A stretch of DNA of 64,000 nucleotides, from contig NZ_KI530745.1 in the NCBI RefSeq assembly GCF_000488255.1, forward strand, positions 186,001 to 250,000, read 5' to 3'. This document shows, in pieces, positions 31,017 to 39,935 of the stretch (position 1 is the stretch's first letter; each line of letters starts with the position of its first letter). The position numbers were made by a program, and so were the translations under genes. Under the pieces are notes generated by a model. It worked only from the letters and a program-made list of their open reading frames with translations. It had not been told where the DNA came from and ran no database searches. This DNA comes from Acinetobacter indicus CIP 110367. Its GTDB lineage: Bacteria; Pseudomonadota; Gammaproteobacteria; Pseudomonadales; Moraxellaceae.

Positions 31017-32284
31017 TGGAAATGTTCTCGAAATTGAGTTTTAACGATTTTTATTTTGGTTTTGCATTTTTATATCCTCTGCTGATGGCATGGCTGTGGA
31101 TTGCAGGCGGGATCTGGTTTTATTTTAAACGGGAATACCGTCAGGATCATTTCCCTGAACCGAGCGATGAAGGCTGCAGTATTATCATTCCTTGCTTCAA
31201 TGAAGAAGAGCAGGTCAGACGTACCATCAAGTTTGCCATGCAAAGCCAGTATCCGGAATTTGAAGTAATTGCAGTCAATGATGGCAGTCAGGACCGGACT
31301 GCAGCAATTCTGGATGAGCTGGCCACGCAATATCCGAAGCTACGGGTGGTCCATCTGGCAGAAAACCAGGGCAAAGCCTATGCCTTAAGAGCCGGGGCAA
31401 TGGTTAGTCGCTATGAATTTCTGGTCTGTATTGATGGTGATGCGCTGCTGCATCCACACGCGGTATTCTGGATGATGCATCAGCTGACCAGCTTTCCGCG
31501 TGTCGGGGCGGTTACCGGTAATCCACGGATTATTAACCGTTCCAGTGTGCTCGGTAAAATTCAGGTTGGTGAGTTTTCCTCGATTATTGGATTGATTAAA
31601 CGCGCGCAGCGCACCTATGGCCGGATTTTTACCGTATCAGGTGCGATTGCCGGTTTTCGTAAAACCGCGCTGGACCGGATTGGCTACTGGCGTGATGACA
31701 TGATTACGGAAGATATTGATGTTTCGTGGCGTTTGCAGTTTGACCACTGGGATTTGCAGTATGTCCCCAAAGCCCTGTGTTATATCTATATGCCGGAAAC
31801 CTTCAAAGGGTTATGGAAACAGCGCTTACGTTGGGCACAAGGCGGGATTGAAGTGCTAATTGCCTATGTGCCAAAACTGTTTAAATGGCGCCTTAGGCGG
31901 ATGTGGCCAATTGTGATTGAATCGATCATCAGCGTGCTATGGGCCTATGTGATTATGGGCATCTTTGTGCTGTATTTTTATGGGCTGTTTTTCCCCTTGC
32001 CGGGCGAGTGGGCAATTCAATCGATTCTGCCGCAGTGGTACGGGGTGATTTTGGGCCTGACCTGTTTGCTGCAGTTTCTGGTCAGCTTAATGATCGATCA
32101 TCAATATGATAAAAACCGTACCTTGAGAACCTATTTCTGGGTGATCTGGTATCCGCTTTTTTTCTGGCTAATTACTGCGCTGACCACGGTGGTGTCTGTG
32201 CCAAAAACTTTGCTGAAAAAGCAGAAACGTGCACGCTGGGTCAGCCCGGACCGTGGTTTTACCAAGGAGCACGAGCATGGCTAA
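31013..32284 (+). CDS. pgaC: PNAG synthase glycosyltransferase PgaC
   Basis: PgaC is the inner-membrane family 2 glycosyltransferase that polymerises UDP-GlcNAc into poly-beta-1,6-GlcNAc. The protein has 423 aa. One membrane helix is at the N terminus. The catalytic domain has IIIPCFNEEEQVRRTI, VNDGSQDRT, the metal-binding DGDALL, the base region EDIDVSWRL and the QRLRWAQGG motif of processive synthases. Two or more helices follow at the C terminus. The overlap with pgaB and pgaD shows one operon. Confidence 0.95.
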   Translation: MMEMFSKLSFNDFYFGFAFLYPLLMAWLWIAGGIWFYFKREYRQDHFPEPSDEGCSIIIPCFNEEEQVRRTIKFAMQSQYPEFEVIAVNDGSQDRTAAILDELATQYPKLRVVHLAENQGKAYALRAGAMVSRYEFLVCIDGDALLHPHAVFWMMHQLTSFPRVGAVTGNPRIINRSSVLGKIQVGEFSSIIGLIKRAQRTYGRIFTVSGAIAGFRKTALDRIGYWRDDMITEDIDVSWRLQFDHWDLQYVPKALCYIYMPETFKGLWKQRLRWAQGGIEVLIAYVPKLFKWRLRRMWPIVIESIISVLWAYVIMGIFVLYFYGLFFPLPGEWAIQSILPQWYGVILGLTCLLQFLVSLMIDHQYDKNRTLRTYFWVIWYPLFFWLITALTTVVSVPKTLLKKQKRARWVSPDRGFTKEHEHG

Positions 32285-32765
32285 ATTTAAAATGATTGAG
32301 GATGAAGCTCAGCTGGAGCTACCAGAATATATTGATGAGCCGCGCTATGTACGTAACAAGGCCGCAGGCTATGGACTATTCTTTCTGGGCTGGCTGGCCT
32401 GGATCTGGTTATTCCTGCCTCTGATCACTATGTTGCTGTGGCTGTTTCAGGGCTATACCGTATATGAGCAGCTGTTTGTGATGTCGGCGCCGCAAAGCTC
32501 GTTCAGCCTGTTTTATCTGGGGCTGGCGATTATGGTGTTTATTCTGATTCTGCTGATCTGGGCTGTGTATAACTGGCTGCGTTTTCGTGATAATGAGCGC
32601 CGGGCTTTTCCGGAGCATATTCAGACTGAGCAGCTGGCGGAAAGTTTTCAGGTCGACACAACTGAAATGGCGTATTTGCAGCAGGCCAAAAATCTGACCT
32701 TACATTATGATCAAGATGGACAGCTGGAAAAATTTGAAGTTCATCAGTCACTGTCTTCATCATAG
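32277..32765 (+). CDS. pgaD: PNAG synthesis protein PgaD
   Basis: PgaD is a small inner-membrane partner that PgaC needs for activity; in E. coli cyclic di-GMP acts on this pair. The protein has 162 aa with two strong membrane helices (about 30-60 and 75-100) and a soluble C-terminal tail. The ATG at 32277 has AAGGAG upstream and overlaps the pgaC end by eight bases. The family varies widely in sequence, so the call rests mostly on position and topology. Confidence 0.88.
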   Translation: MAKFKMIEDEAQLELPEYIDEPRYVRNKAAGYGLFFLGWLAWIWLFLPLITMLLWLFQGYTVYEQLFVMSAPQSSFSLFYLGLAIMVFILILLIWAVYNWLRFRDNERRAFPEHIQTEQLAESFQVDTTEMAYLQQAKNLTLHYDQDGQLEKFEVHQSLSSS

Positions 32766-32784
32766 AACATTGAAAAACAGCCAT

Positions 32785-32814
32785 AAAAAAACGCAGCTTT
32801 AGCTGCGTTTTTTT
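32785..32814. terminator. Terminator after pgaD
   Basis: AAAAAACGCAGCT pairs with AGCTGCGTTTTTTT around a two-base loop. A and T runs on both sides let it serve the converging flotillin gene too. Confidence 0.92.
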
Positions 32815-32825
32815 ATTCACCTCAT

Positions 32826-33974
32826 TTAAGTTGATGAAGTTTCCTGATTGATTTTCGGCTGAGATTTCAGGCTTTGGGTCAGACCGTTAATATCACCGCC
32901 ATGAATACCCAGTTCACTCATCAGGCTGTCAATTAACGGCGCTTGCGAACGATAGCGCAGGGCACTGTTCACCACCTGATCAGACAGGGCCACTTGACCA
33001 TGACCGTGTTCGCTGCCATCGACATGTGCGCTGCCCATCCCATTTAAACCATTGACGTGCAGAATCTTGATGTCATCAATATTTTCCATTGGCTTGACGC
33101 TTTCACGGATAATTTCTGGCAGGTATTTCAGCATGGCCAGACGTACCTGCATTTCGACCTGTTCCGTCGACAGGATGTTATTGGCTTCGTTGACTGCACG
33201 GGTACCTTCAGCATCAACCTGATACTGTTTTTCCATCGCTTGTGCCAGCAGGACTTTGGCATCGGCTTCACCACGCGCTTTTAAACGCAGCTGTTCTGCA
33301 TTGGCTTCTGCGGTAATCCGCACCGCTTCCGCTTCATCGACCGCCGCCTGTTTGCCCGCTTCAGCAGCAACAGTAATGGCAATCGCATCTTTTTCAGCGG
33401 CCTGCTTGGCAGCCACCAGCTCGACTGCCTTGGCACGTTCTGCGCGCTGGGTTTCACGTACGGTAATCACTTCTTCTTCTGCTTTTACCGCTTGAGCACG
33501 GGCTAAATCGGCCTGCGCTTTGGCTTCAGATTCGGCACGGGATTTTTCCGCAATGGCAATGGCGCGGTCCTGTTCGGCCAGCTCAATGGTTTTCTTCTGT
33601 TCCACTTGGGCTTTTTGGACTAGCTGTTCTTTTAAAATATTTTCATTGGCGACATCACGTGCTGAGCCAATCCGTTTCAGTTCAATTTCACGTTCAGCAG
33701 CAATGCGGGCTTCTTCCGCTTCACGTTTTTTGGCTGCTTCCTGGGCTGCAATTTCCGCCAGCTGTTCAGCACGGCGTACCGAAATTTCACGTTCTTGCTG
33801 TAACTTGGCATATTCTTCTTCACGAAGAATCTGCAGGCGCGCCTGTTCGGCTTCCAGGTTTTTGGCTTTAATGGCTAAGTCGGCATCCTGTTCAATGTCG
33901 TTACGTTTACGACGACGGTCTTCAATGGTTTCGGTTAATTTGGTCAGACCTTCGGCATCGAAAGCATTTTGCGG
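32826..33974 (-). pseudogene. Flotillin-like protein, 3' part cut off by the mobile element
   Basis: This is the C-terminal 382 codons of a YqiK-type flotillin, a membrane-scaffold protein of the SPFH family. It starts abruptly with PQNAFDAEGLTKLTETIEDR, a sequence that is internal in relatives. A long charged coiled coil rich in EA/AE and Q repeats follows (about 100-250 of this part), then a C-terminal tail with LNGMGSAHVDGSEHG. The N-terminal half lies 8.8 kb away at 42758-43345. Joining the two at one copy of the 6-bp repeat restores a 576-aa frame. A TTG at 33975-33977 could allow an orphan start, but no function is likely. Confidence 0.93.
33969..33974. repeat. Left copy of the 6-bp flanking repeat (TTGCGG)
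   Basis: The same six bases occur at 42758-42763. One copy belongs to the uninterrupted flotillin gene (codons Pro-Gln). It marks the left insertion point. Confidence 0.75.
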
Positions 33975-34012
33975 CAAGGTATACTTGAGTATATGGAACT
34001 ACAAGGTATACT
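33975..34012. repeat. Paired 11-bp direct repeats at the left end
   Basis: CAAGGTATACT occurs at 33975-33985 and again at 34002-34012, 27 bp apart. Each is followed by an ATATGGA-type motif. They look like recombinase arm or core binding sites. A third AAATATGGAATTAT at 34018-34031 recurs exactly at 42680-42693 near the right end. Confidence 0.65.
33985..34012 (+). promoter_or_regulatory. Candidate promoter of the recombinase operon
   Basis: TTGAGT (33985-33990) and TATACT (34007-34012) are 16 bp apart. The ATG of the first recombinase is only 10 bases after the -10 box and lacks a ribosome binding site, so the transcript may be leaderless. The -10 box lies in the inner terminal repeat. Confidence 0.5.
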
Positions 34013-34021
34013 AAACTAAAT

Positions 34022-35431
34022 ATGGAATTATGGGATTGTGAATTGAAAGCTTCAAATAATGAATATGATGAAAAAGGAAGCATAGCAACTCAGAATATAA
34101 TTCATGAGTATAGACTCCATACATATGATTGCGATAAAGAAATATTTATTGAGCTAAAGGACAGCTATGCACCAAGTTTCCCTGTAATTATTAAAAGTGA
34201 TGGAACTATTTGGGATAAAGCTGTTTTATATCTAAATCACTTGCTTAGCATGGATAAAAGTACAAAACTAATAAAAACTGCTGCAGGTGATTTATTAGAT
34301 TTTCTTCGATTTATAGAAGCTCATGAAATTGATATGTTGCATGTACCAAGTGAGAAGGAACTCAGAGTTACGTATCGTTATAGACAATACTTAATTAATA
34401 AAGATGATCTAACTTCAACAACTAAAAGTCAGAGAATAAATAGAATTATTGCTTTTTATAAATTTTGCTTTGCAAATAAATTATTTACAAAGGAAGAAAT
34501 AAATAATCGACTTTACAAAGTATTAAAGGAAAGACTTTTTAAAACATTTAACTTAAGAATTTGGTATACATCAAATGAAGGCTTTATAAGAGAAACAGAA
34601 AAAGAATCAACAGATCTTAGAATCAAAAGAAACCCTAGCAGTGAACAATCATCTGATGGAATAAAAGATGGTAGACAATTGCATCCTTTAAGCCCAGAAG
34701 AACAAGAAATATTTGGAAGGTATCTAAAAAAATATGGAAGCAGGGTATTTCAATTAATATGTATTATTGCGATAAATACTGGTGCACGATTACAAACTAT
34801 TTGTACATTGAGAACTAATGATATTCAGGAATTAAAAAAAGGAAAAGTTGTTAAAAATAAATATAAAGGAATAATTGTGGGCAAAGGAACCACAATAGAT
34901 AATAAGCAAGATAAACAATATAAAATCTTATTCCCAATTTGGATAATTGAACAATTAGAAAATTATATAAACTCAGTTGAATGGGAAGAAAGAGCATCAA
35001 AAAGTTATTATAAAAAAGACAATAACTATATTTTTTTAAGCAAATTTGGAAATTCTTTTTATACAAGTAAAAAAGAAATCCAAGATAGAAAATTAAGGAA
35101 ATATCCAACAAATGGTATGTTTGTAGAAAGGAAAGGAGAATCTATAAGGAAAAATTTAGATGATATATGGCAGTTAATGGAAAAAAATAGAGAGGAAATC
35201 GGTAAATTTAGTATTCATGATTTAAGAGCAACATTTGGTCTGAACTTATTACATCAATTAGAAAGATTTAATAAGTTGGATCAAAGTAGTATATTGAATG
35301 AAATTAGAGAGCGAATGGGACATTCAAGTAGGTTAATAACAGAAAATTATCTTAATTACTATGCGCTTAATCAAGCGTATGCAAATGTAAGTGAAAAATA
35401 TACTGAAGATACTTATAGGTTCGATTATTAA
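34022..35431 (+). CDS. Tyrosine recombinase 1 of the element
   Basis: This 469-aa site-specific recombinase (integrase) has an N-terminal SAM-like helical domain (about 60-190) and a C-terminal catalytic domain. All catalytic residues are visible: R256 in TGARLQT, H399 and R402 in IHDLRATFG, H434 in RMGHSSR and the nucleophile Y443 in TENYLNYY. A basic insert with DNKQDKQYK lies between them. The next recombinase starts on the base after its stop, so the genes are translated as a unit. Codons are strongly A/T-biased (AAA, ATA, TTA), unlike the host genes. Confidence 0.93.
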   Translation: MELWDCELKASNNEYDEKGSIATQNIIHEYRLHTYDCDKEIFIELKDSYAPSFPVIIKSDGTIWDKAVLYLNHLLSMDKSTKLIKTAAGDLLDFLRFIEAHEIDMLHVPSEKELRVTYRYRQYLINKDDLTSTTKSQRINRIIAFYKFCFANKLFTKEEINNRLYKVLKERLFKTFNLRIWYTSNEGFIRETEKESTDLRIKRNPSSEQSSDGIKDGRQLHPLSPEEQEIFGRYLKKYGSRVFQLICIIAINTGARLQTICTLRTNDIQELKKGKVVKNKYKGIIVGKGTTIDNKQDKQYKILFPIWIIEQLENYINSVEWEERASKSYYKKDNNYIFLSKFGNSFYTSKKEIQDRKLRKYPTNGMFVERKGESIRKNLDDIWQLMEKNREEIGKFSIHDLRATFGLNLLHQLERFNKLDQSSILNEIRERMGHSSRLITENYLNYYALNQAYANVSEKYTEDTYRFDY

Positions 35432-37447
35432 ATGGATATTAAAAACCAAATTAAATTTGAAGAAAGAAATGTAGTATTTATTAAAATAGAGAATTTTAGT
35501 GAATACACTTTTAAAGATGGATCTATAGAGAATTTAGTATTAATTAGTAAAATGGGAAATGAGGATGCATATTTTGATGTAGGGGCATTGTGTTATAAAA
35601 GACGTACTAGGATTAATAGAGTTAAACATTATTCATATGTAGATAAGTCTACTTTTAATAAACATATAGCAAAAGCTTTAAAAAACTATTTAAGTGAAAA
35701 TTATTTAAGTCTTACGATTAATAGTACTTATACAATATTAAGTAGATTAAAATTAACAATTGATGATCTTTATAATTTGAGTGAAGAGAAAAGCATTGAA
35801 TTAAAATTTAACGATCTTGATCATTGTCATATTATTTATGAAAATTATACTGCAAAGTTAGTAGATAAAGTTAGATCTGGATTAAGTAGACCAAGCTTTA
35901 CTTCATCGTATACATATGCAAAAAAGCAAAAAATTTGCTTTGATTTAATAGCTGCGAATTGTGATTTAGATGGTAAAGCTTTTAAAGAAAGATATACGGA
36001 AATAAAAGGTTTTAGTGCAGCAAATATAGAACCCAAAGTATACAATGATTTAGACTATAGTATATTTCTGAGTCATTGCAAAAAGATATTCTACATTTTC
36101 TCAGATTTTATTATTAATAATGGTTTATTTCCTATCAGATTAAATATAAAAGATGATAAATATGATATTAATCAATATGAATATATGATTAAAAATCCAA
36201 AAGGTAGATACGCTAATTATTTTCTTGATAATAAAACTAGAAGATTCCTTACCAGACGTGAAACAGTTATAAATGCTAAGCGAATAGAAAATGTTGAACA
36301 ATTACCTATTCGTTTTAAAAAAAGTGAAGATGATTTACCTTATTATCTATTAATGAGCTACAACAATTATGAAAATTCAATTTTAAAAGCTAATGAATCT
36401 AATAGCAAAGAAAGATTAAAAGTCATTAATTTGGCTATAGCAAGCTTTGCTATGTGGTTAATACTAGATTCGGGTTGTAACAGATCTACGATATTCCAAA
36501 TGAAGGTAAAAGACCTGAAATCATTAAAAAATGACACTACACACCATAAACTAATGACTATAAAAGGTCGTGCAGGATATAAAAAGATTAAAATTCCTCT
36601 AACTAAAAAAATGGTTAAAGGTTTGCAGGATTATGTAAAGTTTAGAGAATTCGTTATAAATCAATTCGTGCAAGAAGAGCAAGAATTCATAAAAGATGAC
36701 CTTTTTTTTGGATTCACATTAAATACTAAAGTTACATTAAAAGGAACAGTAAGCCCATTTAGCATTAAAGATATAGAGTTATTTAGGAGTTGGTATAGTT
36801 CTTTTTTTGATGAAGAATCATGGATAAACCCTAGAGATATAAGACGTAGTAATTCCAATATTATTAAAAATTTAAATGAGGGGATTCAAGTTGCAGCAGA
36901 ACGTATGGGGCATAGTAATGCAGTGAGTATTAAACACTACTCAGAAGCGACTAAAGAGCAAACTTATACACAATTATCTGAATTCTTTGATGAGGTTTAT
37001 GGTCAAATAATCTTTAAAAACCGTAATACAGAAAAAGTTATTCCTATTGTAACTAATGTGGAATGTAGCAATACATTAGCAGGTCATTGCAGGACTAATG
37101 AACCTACAAGAGCTATTGGATTCAATGATAGCATAGAATTACCAAATTGCTCTAATCCTGCATCATGCCTATTTTGTGAACATTATGTTTTACATACAGA
37201 TGAAATAGATATAAGAAAATTAATTTCATTAAGAAAAATTATTGATTTACATCCAGATAAAAATGATGAAATGCAGATAGTAAAATATCGTGTAGACGAA
37301 ATACTAAAATATATAATAGATCAAAATAAAGATTTAATTCCTCTTATTTCTATGGTTAAGGAAGAAGTAGACGAAGGCTATCTAGATGAGCATTGGGAAA
37401 ACTTAATGAATTTATTTATAGATTTGGGGGTTGATTTTTATGCATAA
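35432..37447 (+). CDS. Tyrosine recombinase 2 of the element (altered active site)
   Basis: This 671-aa protein of the phage-integrase family has a large N-terminal region of about 330 residues. The catalytic domain has R351 in CNRSTIFQM, R471 in PRDIRRSN, H494 in RMGHSNAVS and Y503 in KHYSEA. The first residue of the usual HxxR motif is Arg (R468) instead of His. A Cys-rich segment follows (SNPASCLFCEHY), which could bind zinc, then a helical tail of about 90 residues. In length and tail it resembles TnpB of Tn554. It abuts recombinase 1 and overlaps recombinase 3 by eight bases. Confidence 0.9.
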   Translation: MDIKNQIKFEERNVVFIKIENFSEYTFKDGSIENLVLISKMGNEDAYFDVGALCYKRRTRINRVKHYSYVDKSTFNKHIAKALKNYLSENYLSLTINSTYTILSRLKLTIDDLYNLSEEKSIELKFNDLDHCHIIYENYTAKLVDKVRSGLSRPSFTSSYTYAKKQKICFDLIAANCDLDGKAFKERYTEIKGFSAANIEPKVYNDLDYSIFLSHCKKIFYIFSDFIINNGLFPIRLNIKDDKYDINQYEYMIKNPKGRYANYFLDNKTRRFLTRRETVINAKRIENVEQLPIRFKKSEDDLPYYLLMSYNNYENSILKANESNSKERLKVINLAIASFAMWLILDSGCNRSTIFQMKVKDLKSLKNDTTHHKLMTIKGRAGYKKIKIPLTKKMVKGLQDYVKFREFVINQFVQEEQEFIKDDLFFGFTLNTKVTLKGTVSPFSIKDIELFRSWYSSFFDEESWINPRDIRRSNSNIIKNLNEGIQVAAERMGHSNAVSIKHYSEATKEQTYTQLSEFFDEVYGQIIFKNRNTEKVIPIVTNVECSNTLAGHCRTNEPTRAIGFNDSIELPNCSNPASCLFCEHYVLHTDEIDIRKLISLRKIIDLHPDKNDEMQIVKYRVDEILKYIIDQNKDLIPLISMVKEEVDEGYLDEHWENLMNLFIDLGVDFYA

Positions 37448-39392
37448 AAATAATTTCATGAATTTAAATACAGTTAAATTCGAGTCAAAATTACCTGACG
37501 ATTCTATTATTGTTACATATACAGAAGATAATATACCATTAAGTTATTTTACTGATGATATATGGGATTTTAGAAATTATATTTCTTCCTATACACAAAC
37601 AACAGTTATAGATTTCAATTTTGATAAATCACTAAGTAAAAATTCAATATATTATTTAAAATTGTGTTTGTATTATTATATTAATATTGGTGCTAAAAAT
37701 ACTGCTTCTTTGTCTTTTAAAACTATACTTATTAAATATAGATTGTTAAAAAAGATAGTTAAAATATGTGAAAAATTTAATGCAGACTTCAGTAATATTG
37801 AAAAAAATAAGTTTTGTCTTAATGCAATAATAGATTCATTAAGTTTTGACAGTAAAATGAATGTAGGAAAATATCTAAATATATTTGAATTAATTACATT
37901 AACGGGAAGTTTTTATGAATTAGATGATTTTGGATTTTCAAATGAGAGTCTGAATAGAGTGAGGCTATTAGAGAAAAAGTCATCAAAATTACCAAAACAA
38001 ACTATTCTAATACCCTCAAACATACTTTCTGATTTTATAAGAAAATCTTCAGAATTTTTTGATAATTTTAATAAAATTAAGGATGAGCTTATAGATTTTG
38101 TTAGTAACGAAAGATTTTATAGAAGAGCACCAAATGGAGGGGTAAGTGTTCCATATAGTAGTCTCAAAATGTCGACTAAACTTAGTGATTACTTATCAAA
38201 GTATTCTATTAAAATTAGACCAAATATTATAAGTCATTTTTTATATATTCAATCGCTAGGCAGTGCTTTTATATCTTGTTTTAGTGGGATGCGTAAAGGG
38301 GAACTATCAAATTTACCATATAATTGTCTAGAGATTATAGAAAATAGTATTGATGGTAAAGAAGTTTATATATTAAATGGGTATACTAATAAACTCACAA
38401 GAGTTGGATTAGTCGCTTGCAGTTGGGTTACTTCTAAGCAAATTATACCTATAATAGATGCACTTAAAGCTATTGTTCAAATTCATAAAATATTAATAGA
38501 TGTCGGTTATATTGAGGAAAATAATAAAAATATTCCTCTTAAGGAATATCCTTTATTTCCTATTTTTAATCAACAAAAACATCCAGTAGGTAAGCATCCA
38601 CTTTATTCATTTCCAACTTTAGCAACAGCTACACTCTCTAAAAATATTTATCAACTGATTCAGCCTATTGTTTTTGAAGAAAATGATTTAGAAGAGCTGA
38701 ATAATTTTAATTTATTAATAGATTGGCAAGATGAATATGAGCTTAATGTTGGTCAAGATTGGAACTTTAAATATCATCAATTCAGAAGAAGTTTAGCTGT
38801 ATATTGTAGTAGGAGTAGTATTGTAAAACTACCAGCATTAAAAAAACAGTTAAAACATATTAGTTTTGATATGACATTATATTATAGTAATAATTATCAT
38901 AATGCTAAAAATATTAATTTTGATTCAGAATTTATTAACTCATATCAAAATGAATTAGAAATTTTAAAATTCAACTCCTTTTGTGAAAATGTAATTGACA
39001 ATAAATCAATACTATTCGGAGCAAAAGGTACGAGTCATGAAATATTAAGAAGCTCTGATGACATTCCTATCTTTTATACTGATCGAAAAATAACCCAAAA
39101 ATATATAAAAGATGGGCGCATTTCTTATAAAAAGACTCATTTAGGTGGATGTGCAAAAACAGATAAATGCAATAAATTATCTTTTGCTTACGCAACAGCT
39201 TGTGTAACTTGTAGCGAGGCTATTTTTGATGACAATTCAGTAATAGCTTTAGAGAAAGCAAAAGCAAATTATGAGAAACAACTTTCAAAATTTGATAAGG
39301 ATTCGATTCCTTACAAACAATTTTTAATAGAAATTGAAGCAATTGATAATGTTTTAACTAAAAGATCAAATTTGGAGAAAAGTAATGTCTAA
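37440..39392 (+). CDS. Tyrosine recombinase 3 of the element
   Basis: This 650-aa recombinase has a complete set of catalytic residues: R285 in SGMRKGEL, H446 and R449 in YHQFRRSLA, H473 in LKHISFD and Y482 in MTLYYSNN. The N-terminal 250 residues are divergent. The C-terminal tail has four or more Cys (GGCAKTDKCNK and ACVTCSEA) and then a coiled coil, which suggests a zinc-stabilised contact domain. I use the ATG at 37440, which overlaps the end of recombinase 2 and has a G-rich site upstream. A TTG at 37431 is also in frame. The small gene after it overlaps by eight bases. Confidence 0.9.
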   Translation: MHKNNFMNLNTVKFESKLPDDSIIVTYTEDNIPLSYFTDDIWDFRNYISSYTQTTVIDFNFDKSLSKNSIYYLKLCLYYYINIGAKNTASLSFKTILIKYRLLKKIVKICEKFNADFSNIEKNKFCLNAIIDSLSFDSKMNVGKYLNIFELITLTGSFYELDDFGFSNESLNRVRLLEKKSSKLPKQTILIPSNILSDFIRKSSEFFDNFNKIKDELIDFVSNERFYRRAPNGGVSVPYSSLKMSTKLSDYLSKYSIKIRPNIISHFLYIQSLGSAFISCFSGMRKGELSNLPYNCLEIIENSIDGKEVYILNGYTNKLTRVGLVACSWVTSKQIIPIIDALKAIVQIHKILIDVGYIEENNKNIPLKEYPLFPIFNQQKHPVGKHPLYSFPTLATATLSKNIYQLIQPIVFEENDLEELNNFNLLIDWQDEYELNVGQDWNFKYHQFRRSLAVYCSRSSIVKLPALKKQLKHISFDMTLYYSNNYHNAKNINFDSEFINSYQNELEILKFNSFCENVIDNKSILFGAKGTSHEILRSSDDIPIFYTDRKITQKYIKDGRISYKKTHLGGCAKTDKCNKLSFAYATACVTCSEAIFDDNSVIALEKAKANYEKQLSKFDKDSIPYKQFLIEIEAIDNVLTKRSNLEKSNV

Positions 39393-39795
39393 AATGCTTG
39401 AAAATTATGAGGCTGCATTACAAAGATTGATTCATAATAAACCTACAAATCCCAAGTTGCAGAATACTAAATATAAAATTAATAAGGCAACTGTTTCTAT
39501 AGAAGCTGGTAGAGATCCTAGTTCAATTAGAAATGATAATCTAGAGCTAAATGAGTTAAGGTCTAAAATCAAACAGGCTGAAATTGAAAGAAAAGGTTTG
39601 GGAAATACACCTTCTAGCCTTCCTAAAAAAGAATTAAAAGAGAAATTGAATGAAACTAAAGATGAGTATACTGATTTACAAAAACGTTATAACATATTGT
39701 TAGTACAAGTAAATTCTCTAATAGTAGAAAATAAAAAACTGAAGGATGAGTTAAAAAATTATATAAAAAAAGAAAACCTATTACCTTTCAAGTAA
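39385..39795 (+). CDS. Small coiled-coil accessory protein (TnpC-like by position)
   Basis: This 136-aa protein has no catalytic motif. The N-terminal half is basic. The C-terminal half (about 70-130) is a clear coiled coil with heptad Leu/Ile and many Lys/Glu (ELKEKLNETKDEYTDLQ). Its start lies inside the end of recombinase 3, with GGAG upstream. In Tn554 a protein of similar size, TnpC, follows the recombinases and sets orientation and efficiency of insertion. I infer the same kind of role from size, place and coiled coil, not from sequence identity. The terminator stem overlaps its last codons. Confidence 0.75.
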   Translation: MSKMLENYEAALQRLIHNKPTNPKLQNTKYKINKATVSIEAGRDPSSIRNDNLELNELRSKIKQAEIERKGLGNTPSSLPKKELKEKLNETKDEYTDLQKRYNILLVQVNSLIVENKKLKDELKNYIKKENLLPFK

Positions 39796-39803
39796 TAGGT
39801 TTT
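39773..39803 (+). terminator. Terminator between mobility genes and cargo
   Basis: A perfect 12-bp stem (AAAACCTATTAC with GTAATAGGTTTT) with a seven-base loop covers the end of the small gene. It separates the recombinase operon from the defence genes, which must have their own promoter in the AT-rich gap 39804-39935. Confidence 0.8.
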
Positions 39804-39935
39804 ATTAAATAATTGATTTTTAATATTTTTTTAATTTAATAAATTTAAATTATATTTTTCAATTGCTTATGTAGTGACAAAATAATAATTAAATATTATC
39901 TTATTTTTAAAATTATTAGATTTTATCTATTGAAC

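Noticed and set aside
33256..34014. Ala/Ser-rich plus-strand frames over the flotillin coiled coil
   Set aside because: They are the antisense shadow of a repeated Glu/Ala coding sequence.
33975..39795. Classification as a standard RIT element or as Tn554 itself
   Set aside because: Recombinases 2 and 3 are far longer than RIT proteins, and Tn554 has two recombinases, not three. Only partial similarity is claimed.
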